A stretch of 64,000 bases of DNA, taken from positions 4,923,492-4,987,491 of the forward strand of contig NC_054569.1 in NCBI RefSeq assembly GCF_017654505.1, given 5' to 3'. Below the pieces are notes generated by a model. That model saw only the letters and a program-made list of their open reading frames with translations. It had not been told where the DNA came from and searched no databases. Shown here piece by piece: positions 13,357-24,600 of this stretch (its first letter is position 1; every line of letters begins with the position of its first letter). Made by a program: the position numbers and the translations under genes. The stretch comes from Polyodon spathula. Lineage: Eukaryota; Chordata; Actinopteri; Acipenseriformes; Polyodontidae.

Positions 13357-14803
13357 TTAGGTTTGGGGTGCTCCCGGCGCTCTCTCCTGCTCCCTCTCTC
13401 TCCGCGCCGCTGTGTTTGTAACCCCGGGATCAGTGTAGTCCAGCCGGTAGCAGGAGTTCGGGAGGTGAGGTGGCTGCAGCTCCGGCTGGTGCCCAGGGAA
13501 GGAATGCGCTTCTTTTTTAAACTCTGAACAGTAAAAGCACAGCTGGTTAATAAAAGCACGCAGTGTTTCACAAGAGCAGAACAAATATTAGGAATAAGAG
13601 GAGGCCCTTCCTGGCACGCCTTGTCTAACTGAGTCTAATCTGATCAGTTTTGAATGTCAATCCTGGTTTAGCTGATACTGCTTTGCCTGGTCAAATATTC
13701 TGCACATGTCCCATTACTCGCGTTTGCTTTTAGCTAACTGTGCATCTCATCCTTCACTCAACTTAAACTATATATCCAAAACTTCAAAACACAATCAGAA
13801 TGCAGCAGACCTGCTGCTGTGTGGACAGCATGAAGTCAGCAGAGGTGAAGAAGCGTGTTTCTGGTAAAAACGCCAGGGGCCTGGAACACTTCAGAGCTGT
13901 TGTAGATCAAGCTACACTGTGGAGAAGCGGGTATGCTAATACCAGCACACTGTGGAGAAGCGGGTATGCTAATACCGGCACACTGTGGAGAAGCGGGTAT
14001 GCTAATACCGGCACACTGTGGAGAAGCGGGTATGCTAATACCGGCACACTGTGGAGAAGCGGGTATGCTAATACCGGCACACTGTGGAGAAGCGGGTATG
14101 CTAATACCGGCACACTGTGGAGAAGCGGGTATGCTAATACCGGCACACTGTGGAGAAGCGGGTATGCTAATACCGGCACACTGTGGAGAAGCGGGTATGC
14201 TAATACCGGCACACTGTGGAGAAGCGGGTATGCTAATACCGGCACACTGTGGAGAAGCCGGTATGCTAATGCTGCACTATCTCAACCTCATTCAGTGCAA
14301 AATCAAATGAAAACAGAAACCTGCCTCTGATAGCCGGCTCTTTTCTTCCCTTGTCATAAGATGCAGAATATGTTGTGCCAAAATAATGTGAGTACTGCAG
14401 TCAACACAGAAAGAAAGAAAGGGTTACTGATTTGGGAAATCAAAAACTGTATGAAAATAGGGGGGGGGGGGTATGGTCTCAGAAGGTGGAAGATTTATAA
14501 AATATATCCAAACTTTAAGAAGCGGTTAACTTGGCTCAGTTGAGCCCGCTCTAAGGGAAGCGGGCTCTGTCTTACGGCCGGTTTCCAGTCCTGTACCTGT
14601 GAAGGCAGGGGTTTGCGCTGCGCCAGGCTGTGGAGATCGTGCTGCTCCTCGTTCCAGTTGCCGATCAGGGTGCGTGTGGAGCAGGCGTCCTCTTTCTTGG
14701 TGCAGCGCCAGCCGTACTGCTGGAACTTGTCGCTGTCACCCCAGTCGTGCCCCGTCGCCCTCATCGTGGAGCAGAACCGCGGCTCGGTGCCGGGCCTCAG
14801 CAT
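13357..14803 (-). CDS. cfap68: Cilia- and flagella-associated protein 68 (C11orf1 homologue), 3 exons
   Basis: Coding exons in transcription order: 14803-14597, 14394-14325 and 13523-13357, giving 147 residues (human 150). Diagnostic matches to human C11orf1 as I recall it are FQQYGWRC, RTLIGNWNEEQ and KPLPSQ in exon 1, HYFGTTYSASYD in exon 2, and FPGHQPEL in exon 3. The family is a small microtubule-associated ciliary protein. Phases agree only if the second intron uses a GC donor (AGAG|GCAGGT); the first intron is GT-AG. The start at 14803 gives a family-typical length, but an acceptor-like CTCTCTCCCTGGCGCTCAG ends 1 nt upstream, so a further 5' exon is possible. Convergence with cryab is conserved with human 11q23. 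A broken duplicate of exon 1 lies upstream. Confidence 0.88.
13910..14265. repeat. 33-bp minisatellite in cfap68 intron, 11 copies
   Basis: Units containing ggagaagcgggtatgctaat. On the transcribed strand each unit contains CTTCTCCACAG, resembling a splice acceptor, so the intron carries a series of decoy acceptors. Confidence 0.95.
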
Positions 14804-15957
14804 CCTGAGCGCCAGGGAGAGAGTGCGTGTCCTTCAGAGCAGGATACAGGGGCGGTCCACAGCACGCTGCTCTCAAGTGCTTTCCATTACAGCAAAATAC
14901 TATTCCATACACAAATACAGCATAATATAAAGCAATTACATGTATTTTATTTGAACCCAAATCAATTTGTTCGACAGGTTTTATTACACATTTTGCTTTT
15001 CTGTTTCCGTAGGCAACTAGGGAATTACATAAAAGTACAGTCAAGTAATAATTCAAACTTCAAACAAGCAAAACTGTAAAAGACAAACGCGCGAATCCAG
15101 CGTATTTACAAGAGCGACTCTGGGCTTCCACAGAGAAGCTGTCCGATCCCCCCACTGGTGAAGTGAGTTGCGTTGCTATAGTGAGTTGCGTTGCTATAGT
15201 GAGATTGCGTTGCTATAGTGAATTGCGTTGCTATAGTGAGTTGCGTTGCTATAGTGAGTTGCGTTGCTACAGGCCGGTTTGCAGTCCTGTAGCCTGTGAA
15301 GCAGGGGTTTGCGCTGCTACAGGCTGAAAGATCGTTCTGCTCCTCGGTCCAGTTGTGATCAGGGTGCGTGTAAAGCAGGCGTCCTCTTTCTTCATGTGCA
15401 GCGCCAGCCGTACTGCTGGAACTTGTCGCTGTCACCCCAGTCGTGCCCCGTCGCCCTCATCGTGGAGCAGAACCGCGGCTCGGTGCCGGGCCTCAGCATC
15501 CTGAGCGCCAGGGAGAGAGTGCGTGTCCTTCAGAGCAGGATACAGGGGCGGTCCACAGCACGCTGCTCTCAAGTGCTTTCCATTACAGCAAAATACTATT
15601 CCATACACAAATACAGCATAATATAAAGCAATTACATGTATTTTATTTGAACCCAAATCAATTTGTTCGACAGGTTTTATTACACATTTTGCTTTTCTGT
15701 TTCCGTAGGCAACTAGGGAATTACATAAAAGTACAGTCAAGTAATAATTCAAACTTCAAACAAGCAAAACTGTAAAAGACAAACGCGTGAATCCAGCGTA
15801 TTTACAAGAGCGACTCTGGGCTTCCACAGAGAAGCTGTCCGATCCCCCCACTGGTGAAGTGAGTTGCGTCGCTATAGTGAGTTGCGTTGCTATAGTGAGT
15901 TGCGTTGCTATAGTGAGTTGCGTTGCTATAGTGAGTTGCGTTGCTACAGAAACACAT
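14575..15957. repeat. Tandem segmental duplication of about 696 bp, two copies
   Basis: Copy A spans about 14575-15269 and copy B about 15270-15957. The stretches 14710-15165 and 15407-15863 look almost identical (one difference seen, cgcgaatcc against cgtgaatcc), but the first 130 bp, which contain the end of cfap68 exon 1, have several substitutions and indels. Each copy ends in five or six 18-bp repeats (gtgagttgcgttgctata). Confidence 0.9.
15293..15499 (-). pseudogene. Duplicated, broken cfap68 exon 1
   Basis: Second copy of the exon that encodes the FQQYGWRC region. It keeps the start codon at 15499, but an indel turns TGCACCAAG into TGCACATGA, giving a stop after YGWRCT. The donor GTACAG has become GCTACAG. 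It lies upstream of the intact exon on the minus strand, so it could only act as a poison or 5' UTR exon. Confidence 0.75.
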
Positions 15958-16204
15958 GCGCAGGTGTAGCTTGTGAAGCGACTATAAAGACAAGGTTTTC
16001 ATTAACCGGTGCTGGTGCATGAACTTGTGTAGCGATTAAAATAAACCGCGAAGGTATTGCAGAGAGAGCGGTACTTGCTTGTTTACAGTAGAAGTTAATA
16101 TTTCACTCGGGTGAACCGGTTAATAATGAATACTCCCCGGCGACAAGATTCATTGGTGCGGTCCGTTGCCTTAGATACTAGTTTCGCCCGACGACGCTGC
16201 GTGT
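15958..16204. other. cfap68 upstream region
   Basis: Unique sequence that probably includes the cfap68 promoter on the minus strand (CpGs around 16020-16200, for example cgacgacgc). No TATA box or exon was identified. Confidence 0.35.
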
Positions 16205-16247
16205 CACGTGTGTGTGTGAGTGTGTGTCTGTGTTGTGTGTGTGTGTG

Positions 16248-16282
<35 letters not shown>

Positions 16283-16291
16283 TGTGTGTGT

Positions 16292-16350
<59 letters not shown>

Positions 16351-16421
16351 GTGTGCGCTGTGTGTGTGTGTCTGTGTTGTGTGCGCTGTGTGTGTGTGTG
16401 TGCGTGTGTGTGTGTGTGTGT

Positions 16422-16453
<32 letters not shown>

Positions 16454-16471
16454 TGTGTGTGTGTGTGTGTG

Positions 16472-16506
<35 letters not shown>

Positions 16507-16556
16507 TGTGTTGTGTGTGTGTGTGTTGTGTGCGCTGTGTGTGTGAGTATGCGTAG
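16205..16556. repeat. (GT)n microsatellite with variant units
   Basis: About 350 bp of GT with periodic tctg, ttgtg and gcgc interruptions. It sits between cfap68 and mia. Poly-cysteine/valine frames are artefacts. Confidence 0.95.
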
Positions 16557-17009
16557 TATACAGCTTTGCACAGTGTTAACTATGCAGAGAAGCGAATACC
16601 GTGTGCATGCTGAGATTTCCACGCATAGCAGAAATCAGTAACATTGTTAAAGAGCTAGCTACTCGCCCTTTACATTTCACTGGTACAGGCCACGCACTCA
16701 CGTACATCTCTGCTGGTGACAGATGAGTCTGCGCTGAAAGCTTTAGTTATAAATGCATGACTATAGTGCTGTTCTCTTTTTCTCACAGTTTAAAAATCAC
16801 CAGCTTCCTGTGCAGAACTCTCAGGAGACACAGCGGCTGGATGCGGAGGGTGGAACTCCATTCCAATCACTGTGTCTCCTGGGATCCTCCAATAGGATTC
16901 CAGCAAAGAGGGACAGGCAAAGCATGGGGCAAGCTGAAAACAGTGCCTCGCACCACACTGTTCATATAAAGAACACACACATTTTGTTTCAGATGCGTTG
17001 ATTGATTGT
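16557..17009. other. Spacer between the GT tract and mia
   Basis: No exon recognised. The region ends at the mia poly(A) signal. Confidence 0.4.
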
Positions 17010-17015
17010 TTTATT
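17010..17015 (-). terminator. mia poly(A) signal candidate
   Basis: AATAAA on the minus strand, 115 nt after the mia stop codon. Confidence 0.6.
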
Positions 17016-17129
17016 TATGGACATCCAGCAATGCGCCGCTCGTTTTCCCTGCACTCCACTACGAGATGCACTGGTTGCTGAACGGGCATCAGGGAAGCTC
17101 AGCCGATGGCTTCCTCTGCTCTGCGGGCT

Positions 17130-17921
17130 TTAGTTGCAATAAAAGTCCCAGGGCTGGAAGAAACAAAACAGTGTTGAACAGATGCGCTTCCCAGCTCACA
17201 AACACCGTCAGTAACTCAAATAACAGGGTGTGTTTTTCAGGGATTTCTGATGGACGGGATGCAGGCAGGCTGCACTCACCTCTGTCATGACCTCGACGTC
17301 CCCTGGCTGCAGGAGCTGGGTCTCCTCCACCACACTGCTCGGGAAGAACCCCAGCCGGGCTTCCTGCTCGCTGTAATAACCGCTCTGGACCTGCAGGGAG
17401 AAGCAGGGAAACAGCGACACCTTGTGGACACAGCGTCGCACTGCAGGCACGCATGCATGTGAACGCAAGGACCTTTTTTTTCAACAGTTCTGTTGGGTTT
17501 GTGTTTCTAAGGCTCAGTTTACTCCAGTGTGATTTCAGAGTACGCAGATATTTTAAACCCAGCGCTATGAACAGCTGCATCCTGGTGCTTTGCTGGGGGT
17601 AACGTGAACACATGGAAGTGAACAAAATATATCAGCAAAGAACCATCCAGCGCAAGAAATGGGGAGCAGAGACCACTGCTAATAAACACTGGTAACAATG
17701 ACAATAGAAAATATTAGCACTCGTGTAACTGTCAGGGTTAGCCTGCCCCCTCGTGGCCGCAATGCCCCAGTGACGCTCTGCACTCACACTGCCAGCCCAG
17801 AAGAGGCGTCCCCGGCCCTTGAGCTTTGAGAAGACGTAGATGACTTGGCCCTTGCGTATGGGGATGAAGCGACAGTCCGAGGGGTAGAAATCCTCAAGCG
17901 CCACAGCCATCGAGATGGGGT
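17130..17921 (-). CDS. mia: Melanoma inhibitory activity (MIA/CD-RAP) protein, exons 2-4; exon 1 missing
   Basis: Exons in order 17921-17788, 17390-17280 and 17153-17130, GT-AG throughout, phases consistent, 89 residues. The sequence PISMAVALEDF, DCRFIPIRKGQVIYVFSKLK, GRGRLFWAGS and ARLGFFPSSVV is the secreted SH3-like MIA fold. The tiny last exon encodes WDFYC, which carries the final disulfide cysteine of the family. MIA is secreted by cartilage and melanocytic cells and modulates matrix attachment. Exon 1, which should hold the signal peptide and first cysteines, is not in 17922-18136, so it lies in the gap. The RGRLFW pattern favours MIA over OTOR or the TANGO1 SH3 domains. Human MIA is on 19q13, so its place beside 11q23-type genes is notable. 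Confidence 0.88.
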
Positions 17922-18136
17922 CTGCAACAAGACACAAGCTCCTTCAGGGGGCGGCTCCCAGCGTCGCCGATAAGGAGCAAGAGACACGGTATTCTGAGCG
18001 CGTCTGACCGCAGCGACACACACACGCATGCCGTGCTGTCTGCTCCCGCATTACACACAGAAACAGCGCGGCGTGAAGGCATTCACTGATCACTGCTCTT
18101 TAGCGTTGTATTGTTTGCTATGCCCCGTACGTACAG

Positions 18137-18636
18137 NNNNNNNNNNNNNNNNNNNNNNNNNNNNNNNNNNNNNNNNNNNNNNNNNNNNNNNNNNNNNNNN
18201 NNNNNNNNNNNNNNNNNNNNNNNNNNNNNNNNNNNNNNNNNNNNNNNNNNNNNNNNNNNNNNNNNNNNNNNNNNNNNNNNNNNNNNNNNNNNNNNNNNNN
18301 NNNNNNNNNNNNNNNNNNNNNNNNNNNNNNNNNNNNNNNNNNNNNNNNNNNNNNNNNNNNNNNNNNNNNNNNNNNNNNNNNNNNNNNNNNNNNNNNNNNN
18401 NNNNNNNNNNNNNNNNNNNNNNNNNNNNNNNNNNNNNNNNNNNNNNNNNNNNNNNNNNNNNNNNNNNNNNNNNNNNNNNNNNNNNNNNNNNNNNNNNNNN
18501 NNNNNNNNNNNNNNNNNNNNNNNNNNNNNNNNNNNNNNNNNNNNNNNNNNNNNNNNNNNNNNNNNNNNNNNNNNNNNNNNNNNNNNNNNNNNNNNNNNNN
18601 NNNNNNNNNNNNNNNNNNNNNNNNNNNNNNNNNNNN
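18137..18636. other. Assembly gap, 500 N
   Basis: Exactly 500 N, the same size as the second gap, so a placeholder. It truncates mia (exon 1) on the left and sik2 (all kinase-domain exons) on the right. The true missing sequence is therefore certainly larger. Confidence 0.99.
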
Positions 18637-21600
18637 AGCCTGGGGATTGACCAGCTCAAGACCATTGAGGTAAACACACTGACACGAGCACTGAGGAGCA
18701 CACACTGACACACGACACCTGCACCGGAAATATCAGAGCTCTCCAGGGGAGTCAAAGTAATCTGTTCCAGTAATGCACAGTTACTTTTAAAAAGTAATCT
18801 GTTCCAAGCTGCTTGCACAGAATTGTAAGTGGCTGCAGTGACAGTGGCACACAGCTCCTTCTCAAGCCCAGTTCCCATGTTCTGCAGACTGCTAGAAGAG
18901 ACAGCCAGGCTGTGCTGTTCCAATGAGAAGCTGCTCACTCAGAAAGCCTGCTTCCCTGAGGGTTTCCTTATCAATCTCTCCCTCTTTCTCCTCACAGTCC
19001 CTCCAGAAAAAGAGTTACAATCACTTTGCTGCTATTTATTACCTGCTTGTGGAGAGGCTGAAATCTCACCGGAGCAGCTTCCCGGTGGACCAGCGGCTCG
19101 ACGCTCGGCAACGACGGCCAAGCAGCATCGCCGAGCCGACTGTCGCCAAGGTAACCAGCCGAGGTGGTGCTGCTGCTGCTGGGTGTACTGTATGAGCAAG
19201 ATTACTCTGAAAGTAGTACTGAGAGATCACTCCAGGGGTGGAGAATCGACATGAAATGAATTAAACAAGCAAAACATTGCCAGGAGAAAAGGGGAAGCAG
19301 TGGTGATGCTGTTCAGAAGAGGGAAGGAATGGGTCTAAAGCCAGGCTTGTCACTCCTCTAGAGAGAGACCAGGCTTACTGCTGATAGGGCTAATAAGAGG
19401 CAAGACAAGGGTTTAAAAGAAGAGTCCAACAGTGGAGATAAACATAGACAAATAGTTTTAAAAAATCTATAAATAACAGTAATGAATGACTGGGGTATTT
19501 GAAAGCAGGGTTGTGTTTGTGAGCGCCCTGTCTCATAGCGCTAGGCTGTTTGTATGTGCACTTGTATATTTTTAAACGGATTATGACTGTTGTAAAACAC
19601 GCTGCCCACGGCAGTGGGTCCGAGCAGACCTGCGTTCCGTGTAAAAGCTGACTCGTCTCTGCTGTGATTGCAGGTCAGCACTGCAGGGACTCAGGTGAGC
19701 CTCCTGCCTCAGAGTTTCCGGCTCCTCCACTCCCCAATCCTCCCACAGGCCCCCACCTTCCCACAATCCTCGGGCCCTGCCGACAGCAGCTTCATGGAGG
19801 ACGATGTTGTTGGCACACCCCAGGTACAGCCGTGGAATGGGGTTGAAGAAGTCAGGGGTGTTCCTCAGAGTGTGTTGCTTCCCAGCTGCGGGTGCTAATT
19901 GAATGAGTGTGTCTGCTGGTGGAGCGCCAGCAGGGCCGCCCCCGGGATCCACTGACACACAGGAGAGGCCCCTGAGGACCCCGCCATTGAAGTGTGCAGC
20001 GGGAAAGAACTGATTAAAAAAGCATGCCTCACACAAGCCTCACTGCAAACACACGCGTGATGGAACTGCACAGCGCACCTCGCACAAGCCTCACTGTAAA
20101 CACACGCGTGATGGAACTGCACAGCGCACCTCGCACAAGCCTCACTGTAAACACACGCGTGATGGAACTGCACAGCGCACCTCGCACAAGCCTCAGCGCA
20201 CTGTAAACACACGCGTGATGGAACTGCACAGCGCACCTCGCACAAGCCTCACTGTAAACACACAGCGCACCTCGCGTGATGGAACTGCACAGCGCACCTC
20301 GCACAAGCCTCACTGTAAACACACGCGTGATGGAACTGCACAGCGCACCTCGCACAAGCCTCACTGTAAACACACGCGTGATGGAACTGCACAGCGCACC
20401 TCGCACAAGCCTCACTGTAAACACACGCGTGATGGAACTGCACAGCGCACCTCGCACAAGCCTCACTGTAAACGCACCTCGCACAAGCCTCACTGTAAAC
20501 ACACGCGTGATGGAACTGCACAGCGCACCTCGCACAAGCCTCACTGTAAACACACGCGTGATGGAACTGCACAGCGCACACAAGCGTGCACAAGCCTCAC
20601 TGTAAACACACGCGTGATGGAACTGCACAGCGCACCTCGCACAAGCCTCACTGTAAACACACGCGTGATGGAACTGCACAGCGCACCTCGCACAAGCCTC
20701 ACTGTAAACGCGTGATGGAACTGCACAGCGCACCTCGCACAAGCCTCACTGTAAACACACGCGTGATGGAACTGCACAGCGCACCTCGCACAAGCCTCAC
20801 TGCACAAGCCTCACTGTAAACACACGCGTGATGGAACTGCACAGCGCACCTCGCACAAGCCTCACTGTAAACACACGCGTGATGGAACTGCACAGCGCAC
20901 CTCGCACAAGCCTCACTGTAAACACACGCGTGATGGAACTGCACAGCGCACCTCGCACAAGCCTCACTGTAAACACACGCGTGATGGAACTGCACAGCGC
21001 ACCTCGCACAAGCCTCACTGTAAACACACGCGTGATGGAACTGCACAGCGCACCTCGCACAAGCGCGTGATGGAACTGCACAGCGCACCTCGCACAAGCC
21101 TCACTGTAAACACACGCGTGATGGAACTGCACAGCGCACCTCGCACAAGCCTCACTGTAAACACACACAAGCCTCACTGTAAACACACGCGTGATGGAAC
21201 TGCACAGCGCACCTCGCACAAGCCTCACTGTAAACACACGCGTGATGGAACTGCACAGCGCACCTCGCACAAGCCTCACTGTAAACACACGCGTGATGGA
21301 TGCACAGCGCACCTCGCACAAGAACTGCTGCACAGCGCACCTCGCACAAGCCTCACTGTAAACACACGCGTGATGGAACTGCACAGCGCACCTCGCACAA
21401 GCCTCACTGTAAACACACGCGTGATGGAACTGCACAGCGCACCTCGCACAAGCCTCACTGTAAACACACGCGTGATGGAACTGCACAGCGCACCTCGCAC
21501 AAGCCTCACTGTAAACACACGCGTGATGGAACTGCACAGCGCACCTCACTGTAAACACACGCGTGATGGAACTGCACAGCGCACCTCGCACAAGCCTCAC

Positions 21601-24600
21601 TGTAAACACACGCGTGATGGAACTGCACAGCGCACCTCGCACAAGCCTCACTGTAAACACACGCGTGATGGAACTGCACAGCGCACCTCGCACAAGCCTC
21701 ACTGTAAACACACGCGTGATGGAACTGCACAGCGCACCTCGCACAAGCCTCACTGTAAACACACGCGTGATGGAACTGCACAGCGCACCTCGCACAAGCC
21801 TCACTGTAAACACACGCGTGATGGAACTGCACAGCGCACCTCGCACAAGCCTCACTGTAAACACACGCGTGATGGAACTGCACAGCGCACCTCGCACAAG
21901 CCTCACTGTAAACACACGCGTGATGGAACTGCACAGCGCACCTCGCACAAGCCTCACTGTAAACACACGCGTGATGGAACTGCACAGCGCACCTCGCACA
22001 AGCCTCACTGTAAACACACGCGTGATGGAACTGCACAGCGCACCTCGCACAAGCCTCACTGTAAACACACGCGTGATGGAACTGCACAGCGCACCTCGCA
22101 CAAGCCTCACTGTAAACACACGCGTGATGGAACTGCACAGCGCACCTCGCACAAGCCTCACTGTAAACACACGCGTGATGGAACTGCACAGCGCACCTCG
22201 TCACTGTAAACACACGCGTGATGGAACTGCACAGCGCACCTCGCACAAGCCTCACTGTAAACACACGCGTGATGGAACTGCACAGCGCACCTCGCACAAG
22301 CCTCACTGTAAACACACGCGTGATGGAACTGCACAGCGCACCTCGCACAAGCCTCACTGTAAACACACGCGTGATGGAACTGCACAGCGCACCTCGCACA
22401 AGCCTCACTGTAAACACACGCGTGATGGAACTGCACAGCGCACCTCGCACAAGCCTCACTGTAAACACACGCGTGATGGAACTGCACAGCGCACCTCGCA
22501 CAAGCCTCACTGTAAACACACGCGTGATGGAACTGCACAGCGCACCTCGCACAAGCCTCACTGTAAACACACGCGTGATGGAACTGCACAGCGCACCTCG
22601 CACAAGCCTCACTGTAAACACACGCGTGATGGAACTGCACAGCGCACCTCGCACAAGCCTCACTGTAAACACACGCGTGATGGAACTGCACAGCGCACCT
22701 CGCACAAGCCTCACTGTAAACACACGCGTGATGGAACTGCACAGCGCACCTCGCACAAGCCTCACTGTAAACACACGCGTGATGGAACTGCACAGCGCAC
22801 CTCGCACAAGCCTCACTGTAAACACACGCGTGATGGAACTGCACAGCGCACCTCGCACAAGCCTCACTGTAAACACACGCGTGAAACTGCACAGCGCACC
22901 TCGCACAAGCCTCACTGTAAACACACGCGTGATGGAACTGCACAGCGCACCTCGCACAAGCCTCACTGTAAACACACGCGTGATGGAACTGCACAGCGCA
23001 CCTCGCACAAGCCTCACTGTAAACACACGCGTGATGGAACTGCACAGCGCACCTCGCACAAGCCTCACTGTAAACACACGCGTGATGGAACTGGAAACTG
23101 CACAGCGCACCTCGCACAAGCCTCACTGTAAACACACGCGTGATGGAACTGCACAGCGCACCTCGCACAAGCCTCACTGTAAACACACGCGTGATGGAAC
23201 TGCACAGCGCACCTCGCACAAGCCTCACTGTAAACCTGCATGAATTCAGTGACAAACGTTTCCACTGGAAGGCATTGAAAATGACTTCTGTTTAATAGTT
23301 GTGAATGTTGTAATAACGTCATCAGGGTCGCGCTCCCTTGTAGCTGATCCTTCGAGAGATCCGAAGGGAGGGAAGTCTTTTCCGGTTGGTTCTGAGCCAA
23401 TAAACACTTCCTGTCTGTGCATTCCAGACTGATTCCTGCTCCGAGTGTCATCCCGCGACAGGCAGGACTGCAGCAGAAACAGCGACACACAGTGCTTAGG
23501 TATTCACTGCGGCAATGGAAACACACTGCCTGTAATATCAACAGGAACGCCTGGCTCCCTTCTTACTAAAGAAATGCACACACATTCAGAAGCAGCGCCT
23601 GTCACCATCCCTGTGCCAGCGGTGCGCTAACGAAAACCACTACATGCCCCCTGAACGGCAGGGCTTGCACAGAAAGAATGCACACGACCGCCCACTGGAG
23701 GCAGCGGCGAGACACAGACTAATATATTCAAGTACAAACATCGTCTAGCGACCCTTCAAGCTTTGTTATGGGCGTGAAGTTTTGCACGGAATTTTGAAAA
23801 TGAATTACGCCAACAATACGAAGGGCATCAAATAGAGAGCTATGGTTTAATCCACTCGACATTTAATAGACTAATGAATGAATTAATAAATAACCCACCT
23901 ACCTTATTCAGTATTGAACTCAAGCCGTAGCTCTCTCTCTCCAGGTGAACGGATCCCTCCTGGAGCCCCTGCCCCCCCCAGTGGTCCGCAAGGGCTGCCC
24001 AGCGTCTCCTAGCAACATGATGGAGACCTCCATCGACGAGGGGATCGAGACGGAGGGGCCGGAGTGTGAGGAGGACCCCCTGCTGGTCTGCACTGCCTTC
24101 CAGAGCAGCCGCTATGGGCAGCGCAGGCACACCCTGTCCGAGGTCAGCAACCAGCCCGGCATGGCCCCCGGAGCCGGTGAGTCTGGCAGAAACCACGGGA
24201 CTTACCAGCAAGTCAGAAATAACTTGCAGGCCTTTCGTGAACAGCAGAGAGTTTTAGAAGCCTGGTTTTGTTTGAACAGTGTTTGAAACTTGCCCCAGTT
24301 CTGTCAGCATTGCACATTTCATCACATACAGCAGTGTTGCAGACTCATGTCCTACTTTGATAACAAAGCACTTTCTCTCGCTCACAGGGAAGCTGTTTGC
24401 TATGAGCACTGACCCCTCTCTGGGCAGCATGGACTCGGAGTACGAAACGGACTCTGTCCACAGTGACCTCAGCTTACTGGAGGAGCCCCCCTGCCTAAGC
24501 AGAATGACTCCTCCGTTCATTGGAATAAGACCCCCGAACCCAGCGATGCAGGCCCTGAGCGCTCAGAAACGAGAGGCACACAATCGCTCTCCTGTGAGCT

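Noticed and set aside
18028..18938. Long frames made of undetermined residues
   Set aside because: They cross the 500-N gap; the same holds for frames over 47251-48177.
20030..23236. CRISPR-like array
   Set aside because: Repeats are directly tandem without unique spacers and lie in a vertebrate intron.
20029..23255. Very long open reading frames on both strands
   Set aside because: They run through a 51-bp tandem array; unit length is a multiple of three, so absence of a stop in one unit opens all. No splice-consistent or conserved sequence.
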